Of a stretch of DNA of 64,000 bases, positions 25,513 to 37,429 are shown piece after piece (positions within the stretch are counted from its first letter, which is position 1; every line of letters starts with the position of its first letter). The position numbers and the translations under genes were made by a program. Source of the stretch: Prostheceraeus crozeri (taxonomy: Eukaryota > Platyhelminthes > Polycladida > Euryleptidae); assembly GCA_907163375.1 (NCBI GenBank), contig CAJQUW010001719.1:1-64000 (forward strand), given 5' to 3'. The notes below the pieces were generated by a model, which was given only the letters and a program-made list of their open reading frames with translations, ran no database searches and was not told the DNA's origin.

Positions 25513-26016
25513 CTTTGAATGTAATTGGAAAGAGCCAATATTAAAAGATTCATTGGTTTTATTTTCTTTTTGTTATTTCTTACAATTAATTTCAGTTAAC
25601 ATCCGCTGACTATCTTCAGGTAAAACGGAAGGAAATATGGTCTAGTATGAAATTTAAAATTCACACCGACGTCCAGGTCATAATGACATAATGCTGAATA
25701 CAAAAGGGGGAAGATCTATCTTTTTATATAATATAAAAAAGGGCTAATCTATTTCTATGTCCTTTGTTTTCATATTTCTAGTCAGGTCGTCATTAAGATG
25801 CTATTGGTACTATGTAACCCAATACTACCTGTTCCATAGCCCTCCCCTTTTTGTATTCAGTATTATGTTATTATGACATAGACGTGGGTGTGATTTCCTT
25901 CCTTTTTACCTGAAGATAGTTAACGAATGTTAACAGAAATTAATTGTAAACAATAACAAAAAAGAAAATAAAACCACCATCTTTCAATATTGGCTCTTTC
26001 CAACTGCATTCAAAAC
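25513..26016. repeat. Long foldback (arms ~190 bp)
   Basis: The arms 25513-25712 and 25843-26016 are inverted copies: TTGGAAAGAGCCAATATT at the outer left is mirrored as AATATTGGCTCTTTCCAA at the outer right, and CTGAATACAAAAGGGG is mirrored as CCCCTTTTTGTATTCAG at the inner edge. The loop is about 130 bp. This is probably a MITE. It lies between exons O and N. Confidence 0.8.
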
Positions 26017-26825
26017 ATTAAGTGACATATGAGTTGGTGAAACATGTATTTTAAAGTCAATGGCAAAAATGATTTCATATGTCATGCATTTTGATATATA
26101 TTACACGCTCAATTATGTTTGTTGTGAAAAAGGATTAATGGTCTCACATGTGCTAAAAAATGCATTTATGTCGGATTCTGTCTTTCGTGTCTTGTTTTTC
26201 ATAATCAATCAACTTTGGTCCTTGATGCATTTGATTCATGATAGGAGTACCATCGTATATAAAACAGGACAGTTTAGGAAATGAAAATTGCTTTCGATGC
26301 CTATAGTGACAGCTTCGGCACTGTTGATTCCCAAAAGACGTTTTCGTAATGCCCTGTTAGTTCACTATTAGTTCACAATAATGCGCTGTGCTTTTCACGC
26401 ATTGTAGTGATGAATTTAACAGAGAGAGCTTTGAGTTTCTGATGTAATTTTAGACCCATTACTAACCAACATAGGCAAAACTTTCTAAGAAACACTTACT
26501 GTGTTTTTCATATTTTTTTCGGTTAAAAAGCTATTCATCTTCGACATGTACATTTTCAAATGCTAAGTCGCTAGGATCATGATCAGAATTACAACTTGGA
26601 ATAATAGCAAATCATTACAAAATACACTGAACATTCGATAAAGATGTTCATGTGATGTATGTAGTCAGCACCGCAGCCAGGATTTCAGAATGGTGCTGTT
26701 ATCACAATTAAAATCAACATTGACTTCAAAAAATATGTGCGATAGCAGTTTCTCATGAAAACCACTTGTCGCAGGCAAACAGGAGAATTTTTGACAAAGC
26801 ATCATCCAAACTTGTATGAGCTTAC

Positions 26826-27080
26826 TGTTTCCACAAATCCCTGAACTCATCTGCTTCCATTGTGATATTGAATTTTCCGAGAAGAACTTGAAAATCTTTG
26901 CGCGTAATGACGCCTCGACCGCGATTATCGATGTGGCAGAATGCATGAGCAACGTCTTGGTGATGCTGATGAACTTTCTCAGCTAGCAGTTTTTGAACTT
27001 GGTCAGCGGTCAGCGGTAGAAGCGGCCTTTCTTCATTGAATCGATGATCAGATATAAGCCATTTATGTCCTTCAATCATA
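26826..27080 (-). CDS. EFCAB6: EFCAB6-like exon N, EF hand
   Basis: The exon is 255 bp, acceptor TATTTCAG and donor GTAAGC. It encodes a linker (GHKWLISDHRF...), helix VQKLLAEKVHQHHQDVAHAF, loop DNRGRGVITRKD, helix FQVLLGKF, and the partner helix ADEFRDLW. The 17-bp minisatellite begins about 250 bp upstream of its acceptor, inside the intron. Confidence 0.9.
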
Positions 27081-27324
27081 CTGAAATAATGAAGGAACAC
27101 AAATGCAAATAAAATCAGATAAGATGATGACAAAGCCTACATGTGAAAGCGATACCTGTATTCATTTCAGTTTGATTTTAACTGAGCAGTCAATGAAGAG
27201 AAAATAATTCAGATTCTTTGAGAAGATACATATTATAACTCCAGCTTCATTCATTATTTACGTTTCATCACAGCGACAAAATGGTGGTTGTCAATATTAA
27301 ATATTAAATATATGGGAATGATCG

Positions 27325-30200
27325 TTTTGTTCGACACGTATATTTGCTCGACACGTTTACTTGTTCGACAGGTTTATTTGTTCGACAGGTTCATTTGTTC
27401 GACAGGTTCATTTGTTCGACACGTTTATTTGTTCGACACGTTCATTCGTTCGACACGTTCATTTGTTCGACACGTTTATTTGTTCGACAGGTTCATTTGT
27501 TCGACACGTTCATTTGTTCGACACGTTTATTTGTTCGACAGGTTCATTTGTTCGACACGTTCATTTGTTCGACACGTTTATTTGTTCGACAAGTTCATTT
27601 GTTCGACACGTTTATTTGTTCGACACGTTTATTTGTTCCACACGTTCATTCGTTCGACAAGTTCATTCGTTCGACACGTTTATTTGTTCGACACGTATAT
27701 TTGTTCGACACGTTCATTCGTTCGACAGGTTCATTCGTTCGACAAGTTCATTCGTTCGACACGTTCATTCGTTCGACACGTTTCTTTGTTCCACACGTTT
27801 ATTTGTTCGACACGTTTATTTGTTCGACACGTTTATCTGTTCGACACGTTCATTCGTTCGACACGTTTATTTGTTCGACACGTTCATTCGTTCGACACGT
27901 TCATTCGTTCGACACGTTTATTTGTTCGACACGTTTATTTGTTCGACACGTTCATTCGTTCGACACGTTTATTTGTTCGACACGTTCATTAGTTCGACAC
28001 GTTTATTTGTTCGACACGTTCATTTGTTCGACACGTTTATTTGTTCGACACGTTTATTTGTTCGACACGCTCATTCGTTCGACACGTTTATTTGCTCGAC
28101 ACGTTCATTTGTTCGACACGTTTATTTGCTCGACACGTTCATTTGTTCGACAGGTTCATTTGTTCGACAGGTTCATTTGTTCGACACGTTTATTTGTTCG
28201 ACACGTTTATTTGTTCGACACGTTCATTTGTTCGACAAGTTCATTTGTTCGACACGTTCATTTGTTCGACACGTTTATTTGTTCGACACGTTCATTCGTT
28301 CGACAGGTTCATTTGTTCGACAGGTTCATTTGTTCGACACGTTCATTCGCTCGACACGTTTATTTGCTCGACACGTTCATTTGTTCGACACGTTGATTTG
28401 TTCGACAGGTTCATTTGTTCGACAGGTTCATTTGTTCGACAGGTTCATTTGTTCGACACGTTTATTTGTTCGACACGTTCATTTGTTCGACATGTATATT
28501 TGCTCGACACGTTTACTTGTTCGACAGGTTTATTTGTTCGACAGGTTCATTTGTTCGACAGGTTCATTTGTTCGACACGTTCATTTGTTCGACACGTTTA
28601 TTTGTTCGACAGGTTCATTTGTTCGACACGTTCATTTGTTCGACACGTTTATTTGTTCGACAAGTTCATTTGTTCGACACGTTTATTTGTTCGACACGTT
28701 TATTTGTTCCACACGTTCATTCGTTCGACAAGTTCATTCGTTCGACACGTTTATTTGTTCGACACGTATATTTGTTCGACACGTTCATTCGTTCGACAGG
28801 TTTATTTGTTCCACACGTTCATTTGTTCGACACGTTTATTTGTTCGACACGTTTATTTGTTCGACACGTTCATTTGTTCGACACGTTTATTTGTTCGACA
28901 AGTTCATTTGTTCGACACGTTTATTTGTTCGACACGTTTATTTGTTCGACACGTTCATTCGTTCGACAAGTTCATTCGTTCGACACGTTCATTCGTTCGA
29001 CACGTTTATTTGTTCGACACGTTTATTTGTTCGACACGTTTATCTGTTCGACACGTTCATTCGTTCGACACGTTTATTTGTTCGACACGTTCATTCGTTC
29101 ATTCGTTCGACACGTTTATTTGTTCGACACGTTTATTTGTTCGACACGTTCATTCGTTCGACACGTTTATTTGTTCGACACGTTCATTCGTTCGACACGT
29201 TTATTTGTTCGACACGTTCATTTGTTCGACACGTTTATTTGTTCGACACGTTTATTTGTTCGACACGCTCATTCGTTCGACACGTTTATTTGCTCGACAC
29301 GTTCATTTGTTCGACACGTTTATTTGTTCGACAGGTTTATTTGTTCGACAGGTTCATTTGTTCGACAGGTTCATTTGTTCGACACGTTTATTTGTTCGAC
29401 ACGTTTATTTGTTCGACACGTTCATTTGTTCGACAAGTTCATTTGTTCGACACGTTCATTTGTTCGACACGTTTATTTGTTCGACACGTTCATTCGTTCG
29501 ACAGGTTCATTTGTTCGACAGGTTCATTTGTTCGACACGTTCATTTGTTCGACACGTTCATTCGTTCGACACGTTTATTTGCTCGACACGTTCATTTGTT
29601 CGACACGTTGATTTGTTCGACAGGTTCATTTGTTCGACAGGTTCATTTGTTCGACAGGTTCATTTGTTCGACACGTTTATTTGTTCGACACGTTCATTTG
29701 TTCGACACGTTCATTTGTTCGACATGTATATTTGCTCGACACGTTTACTTGTTCGACAGGTTTATTTGTTCGACAGGTTCATTTGTTCGACAGGTTCATT
29801 TGTTCGACACGTTCATTTGTTCGACAGGTTCATTTGTTCGACACGTTCATTTGTTCGACACGTTTATTTGTTCGACAAGTTCATTTGTTCGACACGTTTA
29901 TTTGTTCGACACGTTTATTTGTTCGACACGTTTATTTGTTCGACACGTTTATCTGTTCGACACGTTCATTCGTTCGACACGTTCATTCGTTCGACACGTT
30001 TATTTGTTCGACACGCTCATTCGTTCGACACGTTTATTTGTTCGACAGGTTGATTTGTTCGACAGGTTGATTTGTTCGACAGGTTCATTTGTTCGACACG
30101 TTCATTTGTTCGACACGTTTATTTGTTCGACACGTTTATTTGTTCGAGACGTTCATTCGTTCGACACGTTTATTTGCTCGACACGTTCATTTGTTCGACA
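27325..30200. repeat. 17-bp minisatellite, ~169 units
   Basis: A tandem array of TTTGTTCGACACGTTCA and close variants (CACG/CAGG/CAAG in the middle, TTCATT/TTTATT, TTTG/TTCG) runs for about 2.9 kb. Unit boundaries hold almost everywhere. One irregular 8-bp insertion is at about 29093-29108. The unit has no stop codon in any plus-strand frame, so long artefactual open frames of up to 990 codons arise. It sits wholly in the intron between exons M and N. Confidence 0.95.
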
Positions 30201-30669
30201 AGATATCTTTAAAATAGCGTTCATTTCATCGACAACTCATAGACAGAATTCTATGGTCCATTTTGATAATGCGTTCATTTGTTCGAAAAAAAATGATCAT
30301 CGGATATCAATATATTACTTTTCTATGACATAGATCATTTATGGCATAAATCATGGAAATCCCAAACATTGATATCTATCTATGCGCATAGAAAGATCTT
30401 CAGTATGTATTATCTATATAGAGGCTCAAATCAAATTTTGAATTGGATGTTTTAGATAAAATAATTTGCAATATTCATTAGTTTGCTTCCGAAATTTGAT
30501 AAGATGGAGGAAGTTTCAAGAAACAGAAACATCAGATGATAACTTCTGCTTATTTGTCTGTAATGAATATGCCTACATTATTGACAGAAAAAGGAAAGAC
30601 AAATCCCATTGGAAATGTACTGAAGCTGATTCAAAGAAATGCAAAGCATCTGAGCATGTATATGTATAT

Positions 30670-30776
<107 letters not shown>

Positions 30777-31197
30777 CGAATAATGAAAAGCAAACACAGT
30801 AACTGGAATTATATGTAATAAAAAAATGACTGAAAACACCTCAAACTATTAATTTGCAAGATCGCTTTCTGGAATATATTTCCTTCTTTAGGTGCACTGT
30901 TTGTTATATACATTATATACATGCATTTTCATGTACATCATTAACTTGTGCACACACGCTGGCCAAACAGAGCCGAGGGACACAAACAATTACTAGAAAC
31001 AATGGATTATTGCTGCTTCTTTTTATATTTTACTTCTGTAAAATCACGAAGAGTGGCCCGCCTGACGTCCCTCCTAAAAATATGAAGATGTCATTGCAAA
31101 AGCAAAATCTGTTCATGTTATATACAAACTCTGCGGCAACTCTAAGATCTAGCGAACATGAGAAAGTCAGTTTTCCAATAAATTTGACAGTTCAGAC

Positions 31198-32421
31198 CAC
31201 AGAATTAGATTCATCTGCGGGCGCTTCGGTTTCCTAGAAAGGAAGGGTTATATGTAGCCTTAACATCGGAATGGCACATCACAGAATTAGACAACTTGCT
31301 CCTTCTCGAATGGATAATTCGTGTATCGCTTGCTATTGGAAATGGCAAACAATAAACTGTCAGCAGAGGACACCAGAGCCAGTGAGTGAGGCGTGTGTGC
31401 TGTGATATTACTTCGCACACACCAAAACACACATCGATGCCTGGCTTCGATTCAGTGTATGCACCACAGATTTAAATATTTTGTTTATCTGCTTCGGTTT
31501 GCTGGAAATGTGATTAATACGAAATCGCCGGCACATCGATGAACCTATTAAGTGGGCAAAAAGGAATTCCCAATATCTTACAGAGATAGGAAAAAAGTCG
31601 TGCGTCGCTTGCGGATTAATGTGAGTTCTAGCAAAGTGCTTCGATTGCTGAAAATCCTTCAGATTCGAAGACTTCAGATCATTGCCCACAAGTTTTCTCC
31701 ATATTGTTGGCCCTTCTGATCATAATTAAAAAAAAGTAGCAGGCGTACGAAAATTAGTTCACTTGATGATTTTACATCCTCTCCTGGGCATTTTTCACTG
31801 CACAGCGCATACACTGAATCGAATGCTAGCCAGGCGATGTGTGTTTTGGTGTGTGCGAAGTGATATCACAGCACGCACGCATCTCTCACTGGCTCTGGTG
31901 TCCTCTGCTGACAGCTTATTGTTTGCCATTTCCAATAGCAAGCGATACACGAATTATCGATTCGAGAAGGAGCAAGTTCTCTAATTCTGTGATGTGCCAT
32001 TTCAATATTAAGGCTACATATAACTCTACCTTTCTAGGAAACCGAAGCGCGAGCAGATGAATCTAATTTTGTGGTATGCATTATGCAGTAAGGAATGCTG
32101 AGAAGACGATTATGAAATCATCTAGTGAACTAATTTTCGTCCGCCTGCTATCTTTTCTGATAATGATCGGAAGGGCCAACATTATGGAGGAAACTTGTGC
32201 CCAATGATCTGAAGTCTTCGAATCTGAAGGAATTTTGGCAATCGAAGCACTTTGCTGGAACTCACATTAATCCACAAGCGACGCACGACTTTTTTCCTAT
32301 CTCTGTAAGGTATTAGGAACTCCTTTTTACCCACTTAATAGGTTCCTCGATGTGCCGGAGATTTCGAATTAATTGCACTTCCAGCAAACCGAAGCAGATA
32401 AACAAAATATCTAATTCTGTG
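31198..32421. mobile_element. hAT-type MITE, family 1, copy 2 (outer)
   Basis: The ends CACAGAATTAG and CTAATTCTGTG are flanked by an exact 8-bp duplication GTTCAGAC (31190-31197, 32422-32429). Without the inner copy and its duplicated target the element is 607 bp, the same as its relatives. A second member of the same family is inserted at 31465. Confidence 0.9.
31465..32073. mobile_element. hAT-type MITE, family 1, copy 3 (inner)
   Basis: This 609-bp copy is inserted in opposite orientation into copy 2. The flanking 8-bp sequences are GTATGCAC (31457-31464) and GTATGCAT (32074-32081), matching at 7 of 8 positions, and the other copies carry one GTATGCAC/T there. Family members have thus inserted into each other. 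Confidence 0.9.
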
Positions 32422-32565
32422 GTTCAGACGAAGTACAATAGTAAAACATTCAGTAAGATACACAAGAAACTTTCTAATTAAATTTCTAATATTTGTGTTT
32501 TGAGCGAATACTCCTTTGAAATTGCAGTAGATATAACACTAACGAATGATGACAACGCCACTTAC

Positions 32566-32765
32566 TCATCCTTTATTTCGAATTTTTCAAGGAAAGTGCG
32601 ATAATCCAATTTTGAATCAGGTTTTACACCGAGCTTTTCGCAAAGACGCTCGAATTCTTCGTCATTCAGAACACACATAGTTGAATCCAACAGTCTTCGA
32701 AAATTTTTCTTTGAAAGACTTCCGCGATTTTGATCATCAAACTTGTGGAAAGCATCACGCAAACA
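32566..32765 (-). CDS. EFCAB6: EFCAB6-like exon M, EF pair
   Basis: The exon is 200 bp, acceptor CTTGTAG and donor GTAAGT. It follows exon L in phase 0: CLRDAFHKF helix, loop DDQNRGSLSKKN (Asp-1, Gln-3, Arg-5, Gly-6), helix FRRLLDSTM, partner helix DEEFERLCEKL, and the short loop PDSKLDYRTF. It holds almost a whole EF pair. Confidence 0.9.
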
Positions 32766-34304
32766 CTACAAGAAAACAAAGAAAAGAGATCTGTGAATGG
32801 GATCAATAAGAACCATCTACAATAAATGCCTTGCTAATGAATGAATAGAAGAAATAACCAAAATACTACTTTCACATTCCAAGTAGTACTACTTCATTCT
32901 CAAAACGCGCAATCTGTTGACTATATTTCTTCAAACCTCTAGTTTGTCATTAAATTATAATCAACATGTAATTCAGTCTCTTCACAGTCGGATGCTGTCA
33001 AAAAGATGCTTAAGGACCGATAGTTATTCGCTTACATTTGACTTTATTCTTTAATCATTTTTCTTCATTTTTATCAGATTTTAAAAGGCCTTTGATTTTT
33101 TAGCAAAGCGAAATCAATGTATAATTGCGAGCATGTTTGTGAGGACAGCAATGATTATGTAAAGACGAGGCTGATATCATTGCTGTCTGAATTCAAACAT
33201 GCTCACAGTTGCATTTGAACATGATTCTATGGTAAAATCCTTGCGGTCAGGATCACATGATGCATAGAGAGTTTACAATACACAGATATCATATTGCAAT
33301 GCCTTATAGATTGCTTGAATGAAATTCAAATAATTAAAATGCCATTATCGATTGTCAAATTTACGATGAAGATATTTCAAAAAAGAAGGTCAGAAATCAC
33401 TAACAACGCACCATAGATATATGGCTGTTAAATTGCATCATTTATTTAAATATTGAATAAATTAGCATTATCATTAGTTTAAATAAAATAGTGAAAAATC
33501 TAGTACATGACATATAGACTGATAAACTAATTAAAGAATTATTGATCCATTGCAGGCCTGTCCAAAACCTAGAACAAAGATACAAAGCAATATTAGCAAC
33601 TTTAGAGATGCTTTCGATAAGACTTAAGATTGAATAAAAGTATTGTTATTTTGCTTTATCAATTTTAGTAATAATGTCACTCATATACTACTCATAAGTG
33701 AATGATCCGTGTTCCATAATTTCGTACGGTGTTTTAGTTGAGCCAAATACATTTTGTGAGAATTATTAACGAAGAAAAGCCTGATAATAGCTTCAATGTA
33801 TGTCAGCATATGCCTAGTTGTTGAAATCGAGAGCCAAAATAACCGCTATTTTGAATTTTTCTAAATTGCCACAAAGGACAGAATTTGACCATTTTTTCTG
33901 AGCTCAGATTCGAATTCCTGGTGCTTTTCCGGTTCAGAAAATGAATGGTTTTAGTATGGTTAATTTTTATTGCCTAAATTTTGTTTATGACCCACCGTGG
34001 ACTCTTTAGGATTAGAATATCCTTGTGTCGAATCTTACTTGGTTTTTCAGCTGAGAAATTAACTTTTGTGACTTACATGTACATGCCATAACGACCAAAT
34101 TTGTTGTGCAAGAAACGGTGAAAAGAAATTAAGAATAAGATCAGAAATAGATCGCAGTTCCTCGAGAAATGCATTGAGTTGCTTCAGTCATCGTAGCTTG
34201 TCATATTAGGCGACCACAAACCCTTGATGTCGGGCAAAATGGATTAAATGCTTAAGAGCTTTCAAAGCACACTGCGCCACGCCATCAGAAGACTCTTCTG
34301 AAGC
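32766..34304. other. Intron between exons M and L, left part
   Basis: Apart from the short hairpin at 33115-33217, no repeat, element or coding signal was recognised. Confidence 0.45.
33115..33217. repeat. Short ~100-bp hairpin, miRNA-precursor-like
   Basis: The arms of about 40 nt (33115-33155 and 33176-33217) pair with GAGCATGTTTG against CAAACATGCTC and ACAGCAATGAT against ATCATTGCTGT, with a few internal mismatches and a 20-nt loop. Size and bulges resemble a pre-miRNA, but a tiny palindromic MITE would look the same. It is in the intron between exons M and L. Confidence 0.4.
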
Positions 34305-34312
34305 GTTGAAAT

Positions 34313-34918
34313 CACAGAATTAAATATTTTGTTTATCTGCTTCGGTTTGCTAGAAGTGTGATTAATACGAAATCGCCGGCACATCGAGGAACCTATTAAG
34401 TGGGTAAAAAGGAGTTCCTAATACCTTACAGAGATAGGAAAAAAGTCGTGCGTCGCTTGCGGATTAATGTGAGTTCCAGCAAAGTGCTTCGATTGCCAAA
34501 ATTCCTTCAGATTCGAAGAATTCAGATCATTGCGCATAAGTTTTCTCCATAATGTTGACCCTTCCGATCATTATTAAGGAAAGTAGCAGGCGTACGAAAA
34601 TTAGTTCACTTGATGATTTCACATCCTCTCCTCGGCATTGCTCACTGTATAGTGCATACATTGAATCGAAGCAACGCATCGATGTGTGTTTTGGTGTGTG
34701 CGAGGTGATATCACAGCACGCGCGCATCTCTCACTGGCTCTGGTGTCCTCTGCTGACAGCTTATTGTTTGCCATTTCCAATAGCAAGCGATACACGAATT
34801 ATCCATTCGAGAAGGAGCAAGTTGTCTAATTCTGTGATGTGCCATTCCGATATTAAGGCTACATATAACTCTGCCTTTCTAGGAAACCGAAGCGCGCGCA
34901 GATTAATCTAATTCTGTG
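34313..34918. mobile_element. hAT-type MITE, family 1, copy 4
   Basis: A 606-bp copy with ends CACAGAATTAAAT and ATCTAATTCTGTG. Flanks are GTTGAAAT (34305-34312) and GTTAAAAT (34919-34926), an 8-bp duplication with one difference. Confidence 0.88.
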
Positions 34919-35513
34919 GTTAAAATATTAAATCCATTTTATCTGACATCAATTTGGTCGCCTCTACATTGAGTAGCTCGAGCATTTATCAAAAGATCGT
35001 GATATGAACGCGAGAATGTGGCATAAATCACGAAATTCTACAGCAACTTCTTTTGTCTTGCTACTTGCAGCCGTTGCTGCTGAAGAAAGCTTCGCCCTAG
35101 AATCTGTGCATCACATCACTAGATTTTCCGAGGAACGCAATTTCTGTGTTCTTTGTAGTTGATTATTAAAAATATCTTGGTTCGACACGTTTAATAACAA
35201 TTTGGTCATTTACAATGTGAAAATCAAGTTTAGCACCCGATTTTCGCATGTTTCATCATTTAGTGGTGCACTTGTATGCTATGAAATTGTAAGCTAGATT
35301 CTTATACTGGAAACACATATCACATGTAAGAATTGCCAATCCTTACTAGACGATAGGCGAGAACAGCAAGGCCATTAAGAAATTAAAGTATTTATACATC
35401 CTCTGGTTCATGACAGCATTTGATCGCTAAGTATGTCTAACAGCAAGTCGAGTTAAACTATTTTTTGGCAGTCATCGTATATGTTGACATTGATATCCAG
35501 CTTGGAAACTAAC

Positions 35514-35783
35514 CGTAAAATTTTGACGTAATTTTTCCCGCAGCTTCGCTTCCACGTCTTCAGCCGACATTCCAAAACTATCACCGCGAATTTCGAATAC
35601 TTTGTGATTGGTACGCGATAGATGCTGACTCACACCTGACTCATTTGCTGCAGTGCGAGGATCAGACAAATTAGCAACAAAGCGACGATAATCCATAACA
35701 TCTTTGCGACGTTCAAGACCAAGACGAGAAGCCAGAGAATCGAATTGCTCATCTGCCATCAAGAAACCGTAGCTTTCGAAAAT
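35514..35783 (-). CDS. EFCAB6: EFCAB6-like exon L
   Basis: The exon is 270 bp, phase 0 at both ends, acceptor CTTGTAG and donor GTTAGT. It completes the hand begun in exon K, then gives the partner hand (ADEQFDSLASRLGLERRKDVMDYRRFV described in parts: helix ADEQFDSLASRLGL, loop ERRKDVMDYRRF), a 35-residue Ser/Thr/Asn linker, and the helix EDVEAKLREKLRQNF of the next module. Confidence 0.88.
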
Positions 35784-35907
35784 CTACAAGTAAAAGCAGT
35801 TAAACATTTATTTTTCAATAAGATTAACAAGTAATTTTAGCCAATTCCACTGATTATTTTTCGATAGAATATCATTTCTAACAGAGGGTGGTTAAATGAT
35901 TGATAAG

Positions 35908-36049
35908 GGTGCAGACAGAATGCAAAAGGGACTTAAATTTCCGGGCCCAGCACAGGCGTGCTAAGAGAAAGGCCCGGGCCTGATCAATCTGGAATTTTCG
36001 GATTAAGGCCCGGTCCGCCCATTTCTTCGTATTCCTGTCTGCACCACTT
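35908..36049. mobile_element. Very short GC-rich TIR element
   Basis: The ends GTGCAGACAGAAT and ATTCCTGTCTGCAC are inverted repeats 140 bp apart. The interior is GC-rich with CCCGGGCC motifs, unlike the AT-rich surroundings. No target duplication was recognised. Confidence 0.5.
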
Positions 36050-36882
36050 AATGAATGCCGCTGCGAAAGATGGAATGCGCTGCAATTTTAAACTTTCAAA
36101 TTTGATTTTTCTGATTAGGCTTGCTATGCGCATAGCTTGTAACACTTATGAATTTGAGGTTTTATATTTTGTCATGAGCTACCAATAGTTCATGAATGTA
36201 GCTTCAAGCAGTAGACTAAATATAGCTAAAAGCCAAATATTTAGGCACTAAAACGAGGAAGCTTCGACAGGCAAAAATGCAGAATAAGAAGTAGATATAG
36301 ACAGAAAAAGGCATTTATTTTGAACTGTTATTTATTGAGCACTTCTTTCAAATGAGTGGCGTAATATTCCACCGCTGACAGCCAGGTTCCCATTGTCGTA
36401 AACACCACGGGCGAGGAAGTGACACCTCAAGGGCAATTCTTTTCAATTCCCTACATTTCGCTGAAGCTTTCAGAAAGATTTCTTCACATTCAAAACCGGT
36501 TTGTCCACTTTAGGAAATAATCGACGGATGTGTTAAATATATCGGTGAAGCGCGTGAGATAAACAAGTCAAGTAATTAGAAGCAGTCATGTGATAGAAGC
36601 CAATGAGGGGACCGAGTAAATGGTGCAGCTGACCGCTAGTGAGGGATTTTTAATTGGCCTACCTGCAGCCTCGAAGTTTTAGTGCATGTGTGCTTTGCCC
36701 TCGGTCGGTGAACTATGTACACACGATTTTCCAAAGTTAACTAGCTGCAACTTCCGAATATTTTAGAGGTATGGTTAACCGACAAAAACAGCCCCTCATC
36801 CGCCAAAATGTTTGGCTGTGATTTTATAAAATAATCAGGAATATATGGCCTTGGGAATGGAATCTTAAGTAATATTAAGTTA

Positions 36883-37305
36883 AATCGTAATAAGAGAAAA
36901 CTTCGGCTATCTGTGGCCACGCTTGTTCTCTAAGCAGAATACCCCAAAGAATGTGAAGTACATCAACGGGACATGCGTTATAAAGGAAGCTACCATTAAT
37001 CATTAAGAGACAATAAAGTCATAGATATGAAAAATACGCGTCTTGTTGGGGCTCTAAAGTGAAAAAATTCATTTACAATCACGCTACTTATCAATGAAAG
37101 TAAATAGTAATACTGAATAACTTAAAATTGACAGCAAAAGAATAAATAATAGACAATTATGTACATGTACTTAATTGTCTCTTAATGATTTATGCTAATT
37201 TCCTTTATAACGCATGTCCCGTTGATGCACTTCACAATCTTGATGTATTCTACTTAGAGAGCAACCGTGGCCACAGATAACCGAAGTTTTCTCTTATTAC
37301 GATTG
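36883..37305. repeat. Foldback (arms ~140 bp)
   Basis: The arms 36883-37022 and 37168-37305 are inverted copies sharing CGTAATAAGAGAAAACTTCGG on the left and its inverse on the right, and AACGGGACATGCGTTATAAA against its inverse. The loop of about 145 bp is AT-rich. This is probably a MITE between exons L and K. Confidence 0.78.
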
Positions 37306-37429
37306 CACCAATCAAAGGAATAATATTAAGTTATCAAAAATCAGTAAAAAGCATCCTAGAAACTGATAAAAATCATAAAATAGTCACAAAAGTGTGTTCA
37401 GTGCATTTTGCTTGAAGATCCGTGTTTTA

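Noticed and set aside
26665-26952. Minus-strand frame overlapping exon N
   Set aside because: It is out of phase with the EF-hand exon and crosses its donor site. It has no EF-hand pattern.
27325-30200. Possible CRISPR-like array
   Set aside because: Units are directly adjacent without spacers, and the context is a eukaryotic intron.
27288-30333. Overlapping long open frames (up to 990 codons) that look like a giant repetitive protein
   Set aside because: They are translations of the 17-bp minisatellite in each frame. The unit merely lacks stops. No promoter, splice site or non-repeat domain supports a gene.
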